Assembly: GCF_001270495.1 (NCBI RefSeq)
Contig: NZ_LGUR01000008.1
Location: forward strand, 1 to 21,187
Direction of reading: 5' to 3'
DNA: 21,187 nt
Origin: Streptomyces viridochromogenes
GTDB taxonomy: Bacteria > Actinomycetota > Actinomycetes > Streptomycetales > Streptomycetaceae
This document shows positions 1 to 9,248 of the stretch, one piece after another. Both the position numbers and the translations under genes were made by a program. How positions within the stretch are numbered: position 1 is the first letter of the stretch; every line of letters starts with the position of its first letter. The notes under the pieces were generated by a model. It worked only from the letters and a program-made list of their open reading frames with translations. It did no database searches and was not told the origin of the DNA.

Positions 1-1
1 A

Positions 2-421
2 CCCACCACCGCCACCACCCACCCACGGGCGATCGTGCCGCCCGCCGGCGAACCCGGCCTCTGCGGGCACACTGTCCCTCAACCCCGCCCCACCGATGTC
101 TTCGCCGACCGCCTGCTTCTCGTCCTGAGCGGCCAGCGCCCCGTCCATTCGATGCTCCGCCACACCGCCGGCCGGGCCTACGACGAACTCGCCTGGCTCG
201 CGGAACGCGGCCCCCTGCGCACCCGCGGCGCCCGCCCCGTCGTCCGCGACATCGGCTACTTCGAACCCCGCCCGGGCGCCATCGAGGTCTTCGCCCGGAT
301 CGGCGCCGGCGACCAGCTGCGCGCCATGGCATTCCGCCTGGAACAGGGCGGCGACCTCCGCTGGCGCTGCACAGCGGTGGAACTGGGCGGCCCCCGCAGG
401 CCACCCACGAACGACGCCTGA
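2..421 (+). CDS. Rv3235-family protein, 5' end outside window
   Basis: The reading frame is open from the first codon of the window to a TGA at 419-421, and the in-frame GTG at 35 has no convincing ribosome binding site, so the gene most likely starts upstream of the window. The visible part is about 140 residues. Its core (PTDVFADRLLLVLSGQRPVH, then HTAGRAYDELAWLAERG, then a stretch ending RWRCTAVELG) matches what I know of the small actinobacterial Rv3235 family found beside secA. The family has no established biochemical function. The N-terminal part is Pro/Thr-rich and the conserved part is a compact soluble domain; I see no signal peptide or membrane segment in the visible portion. It converges on secA, and a strong hairpin lies between them. 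Family assignment is fairly confident; function is unknown. Confidence 0.75.
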   Translation, partial: PTTATTHPRAIVPPAGEPGLCGHTVPQPRPTDVFADRLLLVLSGQRPVHSMLRHTAGRAYDELAWLAERGPLRTRGARPVVRDIGYFEPRPGAIEVFARIGAGDQLRAMAFRLEQGGDLRWRCTAVELGGPRRPPTNDA

Positions 422-711
422 CCACCACAGCGGCCCTGGGGGCCCGGAGGGGACCGTGAGGGCCGAGGGCTGAGGGCTGACGGCTGAGGCGACGGCGAGG
501 GACCGCGAGGGACGATGGACCGCGAGGGACGAGGGACCCGAGGACCGTGAGACACAGCGAGAGACCCAAGGGACCCGAACGGCCCCGAGCAGACCCGAGC
601 GGACCCCAGCGGGCACCAGCCGGCCCGACCGGCCACCAGCAAACGCCCAGCCGGGCCCAGCGGATCCGCGAAGCCCCAGCGAGCCCCCTAAGCCCCCAGG
701 AGGCCGTACAA
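422..711. other. Non-coding, purine-biased degenerate repeat stretch
   Basis: This gap between two convergent genes holds no convincing gene. From about 440 to 570 the + strand is built of loose GAGGG/GGAC/GCTGAG units. A 16-base unit GGACCGCGAGGGACGA occurs exactly twice, at 500-515 and 517-532, with period 17, and GAGGGCTGA-like units are repeated around 468-487. From about 580 to 700 it turns into CCAGC/GACC-rich sequence. Open frames on both strands translate to low-complexity Arg/Pro/Ser sequence and look like by-products of base composition. Confidence 0.6.
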
Positions 712-754
712 GCCGGAAGGGCCGGGCCCCAAAAGGAGACCCGGCCCTTCCGGC
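712..754. terminator. Strong hairpin terminator between convergent genes
   Basis: A perfect 15-bp stem pairs 712-726 with 740-754 (right arm CCCGGCCCTTCCGGC) around a 13-base A/G-rich loop. There is no T-run on either side, which is common for streptomycete terminators. It lies between the stop of the Rv3235-family gene (421) and the stop of secA (848), so it can serve both converging transcripts. Confidence 0.8.
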
Positions 755-770
755 CGCTACAGCATCGCAA

Positions 771-804
771 TCACCGTCGGCGTCACTGTCACCGTCGGCG
801 TCAC
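771..804. repeat. Perfect 16-bp direct repeat downstream of secA
   Basis: TCACCGTCGGCGTCAC occurs at 771-786 and again at 789-804, separated by TG, so the period is 18. It lies between the secA stop codon and the shared terminator, in the expected secA 3' untranslated region. No function is recognised; a local slippage duplication is the simplest explanation. Confidence 0.7.
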
Positions 805-847
805 GTCTTCCCGACGGCGCGACCGCTCGCGACGTGCTTGCCCGGCG

Positions 848-3697
<2,850 letters not shown>

Positions 3698-3707
3698 GGG
3701 GGTTGGT

Positions 3708-3713
3708 CTCCTT
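3708..3713 (-). promoter_or_regulatory. Ribosome binding site of secA
   Basis: On the minus strand AAGGAG lies 10 bases before the GTG codon at 3697. It is the only good Shine-Dalgarno sequence near the N terminus and fixes the GTG as the start. No convincing -10/-35 pair was recognised in the 269-bp secA/GNAT divergent spacer. Confidence 0.75.
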
Positions 3714-3966
3714 GCCGGTCGGGCCTGGGACGGTCGGTTTCCATTTGACTTGACTGAGCAACGGCCATCGTATGCGAGGACCCCGCCGCGCCGGGAGCCT
3801 GCCGTGGACGCCGAACGTCCGCTGCTTCAAATCTCCGTCAAAAGGACAACGGCCGGGGGCCGCGGATGGTGCCGCGTTCCGCCAACGAATTGTGCGAAAT
3901 GCGTTCACCCGCTCACACACCGCATAAAGGATGGCGCCGTCGACGGCCCCCGAGCAGAATCGGCCG

Positions 3967-4560
3967 ATGGAACCCGTCACGCTCTCCACCGGCCGCCTCC
4001 TCCTGCGCACGGTCGGCCCTAAGGACACCCACACCGTGTACGAGGCCGCCCAGGACCCCGACATCCAGCGCTGGACGACGATCCCCTCGCCCTACCTGTT
4101 CGAACACGCCCAGAACTTCACGGACCAACTGGCCCCCGAGGGCTGGGCGAACGGTTCGATGTTCACCTGGGGGCTCTTCCTCCCCGAAGGGGAGGAACTG
4201 GTGGGCATGCTCGGCCTCACGATGCGTTCCATGAGCGAGGCCGAGATCGGCTTCTGGGGCACGAAGGAACACCGCGGCAACGGCTACATCACCGAGGCCG
4301 TCCTCGCCGTCTCCCGCTGGGCCTTCGTCCACCTGTCGATCGACCGCGTGGAATGGCGCGCCGAGGTCGGCAACGCCCCCTCCCGCGCCGTGGCGGAACG
4401 CACCGGCTTCACCATCGAGGGCACCCTCCGCTCCGCCATCGTCCACCAGGGCGTACGCCGTGACTGCTGGGTCGGCTCCCTGCTCCCCTCAGACCTGAGC
4501 CTCCCGTCAACGGCCCCATATCTGCCCCCACCGACATCACCCGACCCGTCCGGCGTTTGA
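3967..4560 (+). CDS. GNAT family N-acetyltransferase (RimJ/RimL-like)
   Basis: Predicted acetyl-CoA-dependent N-acetyltransferase of 197 residues. It begins METPV-like (MEPVTLSTGRLLLRTV), the typical opening strand of RimJ/RimL-type acetyltransferases. The acetyl-CoA pyrophosphate-binding motif is EIGFWGTKEHRGNGYITEA (RGNGY as the R-x-x-G-x-G/A variant). It is followed by the late motif EWRAEVGNAPSRAVAERTGF and the FTIEGTLRS strand. The substrate cannot be told from sequence; family members acetylate ribosomal-protein N termini, amino acids or small molecules. The start at 3967 is chosen by domain fit. An ATG at 3931 in the same frame would add 12 residues, and no strong ribosome binding site distinguishes them. 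The last residues (DPSGV and the TGA stop) are encoded by a Streptomyces intergenic repeat, so the C-terminal tail is probably not native to the family. Divergent from secA. Confidence 0.88.
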   Translation: MEPVTLSTGRLLLRTVGPKDTHTVYEAAQDPDIQRWTTIPSPYLFEHAQNFTDQLAPEGWANGSMFTWGLFLPEGEELVGMLGLTMRSMSEAEIGFWGTKEHRGNGYITEAVLAVSRWAFVHLSIDRVEWRAEVGNAPSRAVAERTGFTIEGTLRSAIVHQGVRRDCWVGSLLPSDLSLPSTAPYLPPPTSPDPSGV

Positions 4561-4610
4561 GAACGAGGCCACCAGGCATGTCAGCCCGTCCGGCGTTTGA
4601 GGACGAGGCC
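4545..4610. repeat. Tandem copies of Streptomyces GTTTGAGGACGAG repeat
   Basis: A 26-base unit reading CCCGTCCGGCGTTTGAGRAC followed by GAGGCC occurs at 4545-4570 and 4585-4610. The copies differ at one base and are offset by exactly 40 bp. From general knowledge this motif recurs in many Streptomyces intergenic regions. The first copy overlaps the end of the acetyltransferase gene and supplies its TGA stop at 4558-4560. It is part of a larger compound element that continues into the hairpins to about 4723. Confidence 0.8.
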
Positions 4611-4632
4611 CCTTCAGGGCCGAAGCGGGGGT

Positions 4633-4723
4633 CCAGGGGGCGGGCGGCAGCCCCCTGGCGGGGTCGAAGGGGCGGAGCCCTTTCAAGGGATGGGACGGAT
4701 AGAGGCGGCGGGGGCGAAACCCC
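4633..4723. terminator. Three-hairpin repeat element, terminator-like
   Basis: Three hairpins lie close together. CCAGGGGGC (4633-4641) pairs with GCCCCCTGG (4650-4658) around an 8-base loop. AAGGGGC (4667-4673) pairs with GCCCTTT (4677-4683) with one G-U pair and a 3-base loop. GGGG (4711-4714) pairs with CCCC (4720-4723) around CGAAA. This is the usual downstream part of the Streptomyces repeat that begins at 4545. It probably ends acetyltransferase transcription before the glycosylase gene. Termination itself is inferred from structure. Confidence 0.65.
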
Positions 4724-4787
4724 AACCTCGCCCCAAACTCCCCAGCTCACGCCCCATTGTCAGTGCCACCCCCTATCGTCCGACCCC

Positions 4788-6011
4788 ATGACGACCCCGC
4801 GCCCCACCACCGAACTCACGGCAGACGAAGCCCGTCGAATCGCCCTCCGCGCACAGGGCTTCCTCGGCACCCCCGACCGCAGATCCGGCGTCCGCGGCAT
4901 CCTCCGTCACCTCGGCGCGGTCCAACTCGACACCATCTCTGTCCTGGCACGCTCCCACGAACTCATCCCGTACGCCCGCCTGGGCGCGGTCGGCCGCAAG
5001 ACGGTCGAGAACGCCTACTGGACGACGCCGTCCACCGCATCCCAAGCACCCACGGACACACCCGCACCCCCGGCCCCACCGCACGCATTCGAGTACTGGT
5101 CCCACGCGGCCTGCATCCTCCCCATCGAGGAGTGGCCCCACTTCGCCTTCCGCCGCCGCGCCTACCGCAACCGCCCCCACTGGAACCACGAACTCCCCGA
5201 CGGCGCCTACACCCAGGTGATCAAGCAGCTCCACGCCGAGGGCCCCCTCACCGCGACCGAGCTGGGCGGCGCGAAGAGAACCAGCGAGTGGTGGGACTGG
5301 TCGGGCGCGAAGGTCGCCGTCGAACGCGCCCTGATGTACGGCGAGGTGGTCTGCGTAGAGCGCCGCGGCTGGAAGCGCGTCTACGACCTCGCCGAACGCG
5401 CCATCCCGGAGACGCTGCTGCACGACGAACTGGACGACGCCGAGTGCCTGCGCCGCCTGGTCCGCCTGGCCGGCCAGTCCCTCGGGGTGGGCACCCGCGC
5501 GGACATCGCCGACTACCACCGTCTCAAGGGCGAACAGGTCGCCGCGGTGATCGCCGACTCGGGCCTGGTCCCGGTCACGGTCGAGGGCTGGGGCAAGCCG
5601 GCCTGGGCCGATCCCACGGCCCTCGAGACACCCCCGCGCGGCCGCCACCGTACGACGCTGCTGTCCCCGTTCGACTCCCTGATCTGGGAGCGGGCCCGCA
5701 CGGAGCGGATCTTCGGCTTCACCCACCGCCTGGAGGCCTACGTCCCCAAGCAGAAGCGGGTCTACGGCTACTTCGCCATGCCGGTCCTGGCCGGCGGCCG
5801 TCTCGTCGGCCGCGTGGACCCGGCTCGCGAGGGCCGCACCCTGGTCGCCAAGCAGGTCACTCTGGACGGCCCGAAGGCGGTCCCGGCGGTGGCCCAGGCA
5901 CTGCTGGAGGCGGCGACCTGGGTGGACTGCACGGACGTACGCGTGGAACGGATAGACGCCCCCGACCTGCGCGAACCGCTCGTCAAGGAACTCAGTCGCA
6001 GAGTGCCGTGA
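4788..6011 (+). CDS. YcaQ-family DNA glycosylase (HTH_42 winged-helix)
   Basis: A 407-residue protein of the HTH_42/DUF1006 family, whose characterised members (E. coli YcaQ/AlkX, Streptomyces AlkZ) are DNA glycosylases that excise bulky alkylated bases and unhook interstrand crosslinks. The N-terminal helix (LTADEARRIALRAQGFLG) leads into GAVQLDTISVLARSHELI. Residues Q46-L47-D48 form the Q-x-D catalytic motif of the YcaQ-like branch rather than the Q-x-Q of the AlkZ self-resistance branch. Later blocks are EYWSHAACILPIEEWP, EWWDWSGAKVAVERALMYGE (winged-helix region), LLSPFDSLIWERARTERIFG and KRVYGYFAMPVLAGGRLVGR, all typical. The ATG at 4788 follows the repeat element and starts the conserved domain; the frame is open further upstream only through repeat sequence. 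The substrate is not deducible. It converges with the response regulator gene and no secondary-metabolite genes adjoin. Confidence 0.87.
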   Translation: MTTPRPTTELTADEARRIALRAQGFLGTPDRRSGVRGILRHLGAVQLDTISVLARSHELIPYARLGAVGRKTVENAYWTTPSTASQAPTDTPAPPAPPHAFEYWSHAACILPIEEWPHFAFRRRAYRNRPHWNHELPDGAYTQVIKQLHAEGPLTATELGGAKRTSEWWDWSGAKVAVERALMYGEVVCVERRGWKRVYDLAERAIPETLLHDELDDAECLRRLVRLAGQSLGVGTRADIADYHRLKGEQVAAVIADSGLVPVTVEGWGKPAWADPTALETPPRGRHRTTLLSPFDSLIWERARTERIFGFTHRLEAYVPKQKRVYGYFAMPVLAGGRLVGRVDPAREGRTLVAKQVTLDGPKAVPAVAQALLEAATWVDCTDVRVERIDAPDLREPLVKELSRRVP

Positions 6012-6096
6012 CCTACAGGACCGCCCGCGACGGCCCAAGACGGCCCTGTTCCGTACGGACCGGTCGGTGAAGTGTCATCGTCACCGTCCCGGCCCT

Positions 6097-6843
6097 TCAG
6101 CGGATCTCGAGGATCTTCTCCCGCATCGCGTACACCACGGCCTCCATCCTGGAGTGCAACTGGAGCTTCTCCAGGATGTTGCGCACATGGTTCTTCACGG
6201 TGTTCTCGGAGATGAACAACTCCTTCGCGATATCGCGGTTGTTCATCCCCGTGGCGACGAGCTTGAGAACCTCCAGCTCGCGGTCCGTCAGCCGCGGCGC
6301 GGGCACGAGCCGGCGCTCGTCCGTCCGCTGGATCATCGACTTGAACTCGGTGAGCAGCTTCGACGCCATGGACGGGCTGATCTGCGACTGCCCGTCGGCC
6401 ACCGCGCGAATGGCGGTCGCCACCTCGTCCGTGGAGATCTCCTTGAGGAGATAGCCGGTCGCACCCGCCTTGATCGCGTCGTAGAGATCTGCCTCCTCGT
6501 CGCTGATCGTCAGCATGATGATCTTCGCGCTGGGGGCCACCTCCTTGATGGAGGTACAGGCTTCGATCCCGCCGCGCTTGGGCATCCGTACGTCCATCAG
6601 CACGATGTCCGGCAGCAGGTCAGCGGCCTTGTCGACGGCCTCCGCGCCGTCGCCCGCCTCTCCCACGACCTGGATGTCCTCCTCGGCCGCGAGCACGATC
6701 TCCAGTCCACGGCGGAACAGGGCATGGTCGTCCACGACGAGGACTCTGATCGGCTCCTTGCGTGGAGAGCCCGTGTCAGGGCCCATGCCGACGACGTCGC
6801 CGTCGGCATCCTCGTCCCGCATCGGTCCGAAGCTGTCCGCCAT
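6097..6843 (-). CDS. Orphan NarL/LuxR-type response regulator
   Basis: A 248-residue two-component response regulator. After about 30 acidic or disordered residues comes a receiver domain (IRVLVVDDHALFRRGLEIVL). D38/D39 form the acidic pocket, D84 in VLMDVRMP is the likely phospho-acceptor, and T112 and K134 are the switch residues (MLTISD, GYLLKE). The C-terminal LuxR-type helix-turn-helix (LTDRELEVLKLVATGMNNRD, then ISENTVKNHVRNILEKL) spans about 181-240. The start at 6843 is fixed by GGGGGAGG just upstream; the longer open frame to 7020 runs through a terminator and is rejected. No histidine kinase gene is adjacent, so the partner kinase, if any, is encoded elsewhere. All key residues are present, so phosphorylation is plausible. 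Targets are unknown. A dyad lies in its leader (6903-6919). Confidence 0.93.
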   Translation of the reverse strand: MADSFGPMRDEDADGDVVGMGPDTGSPRKEPIRVLVVDDHALFRRGLEIVLAAEEDIQVVGEAGDGAEAVDKAADLLPDIVLMDVRMPKRGGIEACTSIKEVAPSAKIIMLTISDEEADLYDAIKAGATGYLLKEISTDEVATAIRAVADGQSQISPSMASKLLTEFKSMIQRTDERRLVPAPRLTDRELEVLKLVATGMNNRDIAKELFISENTVKNHVRNILEKLQLHSRMEAVVYAMREKILEIR

Positions 6844-6902
6844 CGTTCCTCCCCCTGAGGCTGTGGCTGGTCGTTTGCCATCGCCAACCCAAGGCAGCGG
6901 CC

Positions 6903-6919
6903 CACCGGTTGGGCCGGTG
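6903..6919 (-). promoter_or_regulatory. Dyad in leader of response regulator gene
   Basis: CACCGG (6903-6908) and CCGGTG (6914-6919) form an inverted repeat with a 5-base spacer, 60 bp upstream of the ATG at 6843 on the same transcript side. It could be an operator (for instance autoregulation by the dimeric regulator) or an mRNA hairpin. No clear promoter hexamers could be placed against it. Confidence 0.35.
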
Positions 6920-6981
6920 CGGCCATGATTCCATGCCCGACCGACACTACGGTGACAAGCGGGGCGCGAAGTGGTCGCACA

Positions 6982-7023
6982 CCGGTGCCCCTGGGGGCGC
7001 ACACCGCGCTCCAGGGGCACCGG
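6982..7023 (-). terminator. Terminator downstream of hpf
   Basis: CCGGTGCCCCTGG (6982-6994) pairs perfectly over 13 bp with CCAGGGGCACCGG (7011-7023), with a 16-base loop. It begins 21 bp past the hpf stop codon and lies upstream of the response regulator leader, so it should separate the two same-strand units. There is no T-run, as is common in Streptomyces. Confidence 0.8.
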
Positions 7024-7044
7024 CTCAGCTGTCAGCCGGGTCGG

Positions 7045-7737
7045 TCAGCCGCCCAGGGTGCCACCGGCCGCGGGAGACTGCGCCTGGGTGACCATCGGGT
7101 CCGTGTTGAGGTGGATGACCCCGTAGTCGTAGGCGTGCCGCCGGTAGACGACACTCGGTTCCTTCGTCTCGGAGTCGACGAAGAGGTAGAAGTCGTGCCC
7201 GACCAGCTCCATCTCGTAGAGGGCCTGGTCGAGGGTCATCGGGGAGGCGACGTGCGTCTTCTCGCGCACGATGAGGGGGCCTTCACCCTTGACTTCCAGC
7301 GAGCCGATCTTCTTGGTGGGAACTCCGTCCGGCTCTTCTTCCTGGAAGGTGTGGCCATTGCTGTTGAGCGTCGCCGCGCCCGGAACGTGGTCGGGGACCT
7401 CGGCCGCCGTGAGTCGGCGTGAGCCGCGGCGCGAAAAGCGCTTGTCGTGCTGCTTGCGCAGCCGGGCATCCAGCTTTTCCGCCGCGAGGTCGAGCGCCGC
7501 GTACGGATCGCTGGCCGCTGCCTCCGCCCGGATCACCGGACCGCGGGAGCGGAGCGTGATCTCCACTCGATCACTGCGGTCGGCCTGTCGCGGGTTGGGC
7601 TCCTTGGACACCTCGACGTCGAGGCTGATCACCTTGGCATCGAGCCTCTGGATTTTCTCCAGCTTCAGCTTCTCGGCCACGTGCTTGCGGAACCGCTCGG
7701 GCACCTCGGTCTTGCGGCCCTTGACGACGATGTCCAC
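7045..7737 (-). CDS. hpf: Long-form ribosome hibernation promoting factor
   Basis: HPF binds the 30S subunit in the decoding region and pairs 70S ribosomes into inactive 100S dimers when growth stops. This 230-residue form has two domains. The N-terminal S30AE domain is residues 1-100 (DIVVKGRKTEVPERFRKHV, then RVEITLRSRGPVIRAEA and DPYAALDLAAEKLDARLRK). A charged linker follows, and the C-terminal dimerisation domain is about 165-215 (KTHVASPMTLDQALYEMELV, then GHDFYLFVDSETKEPSVVYR and YDYGVIHL). That makes it the long type, which does not need a separate RMF. The GTG at 7737 is chosen because the family domain starts exactly there and GGAG lies 6 bases upstream. An in-frame ATG at 7770 would add 11 residues, but its AGGGAG is 11 bases away and the codon sits in the loop of a small hairpin. 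Own promoter likely, given a 314-bp gap upstream. Confidence 0.93.
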   Translation of the reverse strand: MDIVVKGRKTEVPERFRKHVAEKLKLEKIQRLDAKVISLDVEVSKEPNPRQADRSDRVEITLRSRGPVIRAEAAASDPYAALDLAAEKLDARLRKQHDKRFSRRGSRRLTAAEVPDHVPGAATLNSNGHTFQEEEPDGVPTKKIGSLEVKGEGPLIVREKTHVASPMTLDQALYEMELVGHDFYLFVDSETKEPSVVYRRHAYDYGVIHLNTDPMVTQAQSPAAGGTLGG

Positions 7738-8051
7738 GCAGAACTCCGTTCCCGGATCACTCCGCTCCATCGGCGGAGCATCTCCCTTTTGCACCAGGCT
7801 CCGGTGAACCCGGAACCTCGGACTCGGTGACTTCCACCTCCTCCTCCCCCATGGGCAAGATCTCCACCCCATGGCCGCGGGTGATTGCGCAAAACCCACG
7901 GCACGGCATTCGGATATGAGAGGGATGGCCTGCGCCTTTCCCTCACAACCGAACATATCTCGCCCGGACGGATGTCGTCACCCTCTACTGCGGCGTACCT
8001 CCGTTCAGGTGAATTGACCCTCTCGTTACCTGCAACGATGCAAGTTCTCAG
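7738..8051. promoter_or_regulatory. hpf upstream region
   Basis: This 314-bp spacer separates the ComF-type gene from hpf and must carry the hpf promoter, but I could not place a confident -35/-10 pair. It holds a GAGGGA/TCCCTC inverted repeat (7920-7925 and 7939-7944, 13-base spacer) and the 8-base palindrome TTGCGCAA at 7885-7892, nested nearly symmetrically inside GGGT/ACCC (7879-7882, 7894-7897). GCTCC/GGAGC (7764-7768, 7775-7779) flanks the alternative ATG. No terminator-like hairpin is obvious after the ComF-type stop codon, so some readthrough into hpf is possible. Confidence 0.4.
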
Positions 8052-9062
8052 TCAGTTCCGGTTTATTTCGAAAGAATCCAGCGACGCAGCGACCACGGCT
8101 GCGCGGATCCCGTCACGGGGCTGCCCGACGTCCATGATTCCCGGCATCTCCCGCATCCGCCGCACAGCGCCCTCCGTCGATCCGGCCCTCCGTTCCCCTG
8201 TCCTTTCCCGACTTCCCGCCAGGTACACAGCCGTTGTCCCGTCGCCGCACCCACCGGGTTCCTCGCTCACCCATCCATACGCGCCCACCTCCTGCGCCGT
8301 TCTGCCGTATCCGGTCGTTTCCCGCGCCTGCTCCGCCAAGGCCGCCCGCACGGCACGCGCCGCCTCCGCCAGGGACGCGCCCGTCGTCATCAGGTCGTCG
8401 ACGAGCACGACCGGACCGCCACCGGCAAGCAGTCGGCCTCCCCCGCGAGCCACCGTCAGCGCGCCCGCGAGATTGTCCAGCCGTTGCCGGGAGTTGAGGC
8501 CCGACTGGTCGGCCACCCCGCGTCCCTGCCGCAGCACAGCGAGCACACGCACCGGCGTCCCGGCCCGTCGCAGCTCACCCGCGGCCGCGAGCGCGATCCG
8601 CCGTGCCGGATCATGCCCCCGCGCCCGCACCGCCCCACGCCCGGACGGAACGGGGACCAGCAGCACAGGCCCACCAGCGCCCTCGAACCGCCCCGCCCCG
8701 TCGGCCCTCACCTGAGAGCGCCGGGACCGCGCAGCCCGTGCCGACGCCCCGCTGCCCTGCGCACAGACCTCGCTCAGCCCCGCCCGTACCGCCCCTGCCA
8801 GAGCCGCGCCGAGCGGCGCCGCGAGCGCCAGCGCGCCGCGTTCCTTGTGGGCCAGCAGCACGGCCCGCGCCTCGTCCGTGTACCGAGCCGCCGCGTGCAC
8901 GACCGGCAGCCCGGGCGGTTCCGGCACCGGTCGCACCCGGCTCGGTCCGGTCCCGCTCAGGACGGCACGGCACTCCGGGCAGAGCACCGTGCGAGGCGTC
9001 CCGCAGCCTCCGCACTCAGCCGGCAGCACCAGATCGGTGAGGTCCTGCCACCACCCCCGCAT
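8052..9062 (-). CDS. ComF-family phosphoribosyltransferase-like protein
   Basis: A 336-residue ComF/GntX-type protein. A zinc-ribbon is formed by C17, C20, C28 and C31 (AECGGCGTPRTVLCPECRA). The type-I phosphoribosyltransferase fold carries VLLVPVPSGRGAVRARGHD and the PRPP loop VVLVDDLMTTGAS (218-230). Relatives take part in DNA uptake and single-strand DNA handling in competent bacteria; the role in streptomycetes is not established. The start ATG at 9062 gives the conserved MRGWWQDLTDLVLP opening; a GTG at 9071 would add three residues. Unusually, a stretch of about 78 residues (roughly 242-319, Gly/Arg/Glu-rich) sits between the end of the fold and the family-like tail AAVVAASLDSFEINRN. 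A second low-complexity insert lies at about 100-130. Family assignment is sure; biochemical activity is not. Confidence 0.9.
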   Translation of the reverse strand: MRGWWQDLTDLVLPAECGGCGTPRTVLCPECRAVLSGTGPSRVRPVPEPPGLPVVHAAARYTDEARAVLLAHKERGALALAAPLGAALAGAVRAGLSEVCAQGSGASARAARSRRSQVRADGAGRFEGAGGPVLLVPVPSGRGAVRARGHDPARRIALAAAGELRRAGTPVRVLAVLRQGRGVADQSGLNSRQRLDNLAGALTVARGGGRLLAGGGPVVLVDDLMTTGASLAEAARAVRAALAEQARETTGYGRTAQEVGAYGWVSEEPGGCGDGTTAVYLAGSRERTGERRAGSTEGAVRRMREMPGIMDVGQPRDGIRAAVVAASLDSFEINRN

Positions 9063-9100
9063 GCCCACCACTCTGCCAACGCCCGCGCCGACCGGCCACC

Positions 9101-9127
9101 CCTGTGGATAACTACCTGTGGATAACT
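9101..9127. promoter_or_regulatory. Two tandem perfect DnaA boxes
   Basis: TGTGGATAA, the complement of the classical DnaA box TTATCCACA, occurs at 9103-9111 and 9117-9125. The boxes are in the same orientation with period 14, inside the exact direct repeat CCTGTGGATAACT (9101-9113, 9115-9127). The pair sits 39-65 bp upstream of the ATG of the ComF-type gene, where its promoter should be. DnaA binding is inferred from the perfect consensus match. No other full match was noticed in the window. Confidence 0.6.
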
Positions 9128-9192
9128 CCCGCCGCCACGCTCAGACCCACTTCCACCCCGTAACCGAGCCCGGTTCCCACCCGGGACGCGCC

Positions 9193-9218
9193 GGATTCCC
9201 GCCGGCGCGCGGGAATCC
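9193..9218. repeat. Perfect 10-bp hairpin in lpqB/comF spacer
   Basis: GGATTCCCGC (9193-9202) pairs with GCGGGAATCC (9209-9218) around a 6-base loop. It has no T-run on either side. It lies between the lpqB terminator and the DnaA boxes; it may be a second terminator, a short repeat element or a protein site. Confidence 0.55.
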
Positions 9219-9248
9219 CACCCCCGGCACACCGGATTCACACGCATG

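Noticed and set aside
500..532. Repeats considered as a CRISPR array
   Set aside because: Only two copies with no spacer-sized gaps and no cas genes.
3698..3966. Search for secA and acetyltransferase promoters
   Set aside because: TACGAT and TTGACG occur on the minus strand but not at workable spacing with each other, so no promoter is called.
4773..6038. A 421-codon - strand frame antisense to the YcaQ-type gene
   Set aside because: Typical high-GC antisense shadow; the + strand gene has clear family motifs.
6065..6086. CGGTGA/TCACCG hairpin between the YcaQ-type gene and the response regulator
   Set aside because: Only 6 bp of stem with a 10-base loop and no T-run; too weak to call a terminator although the convergent position would fit.
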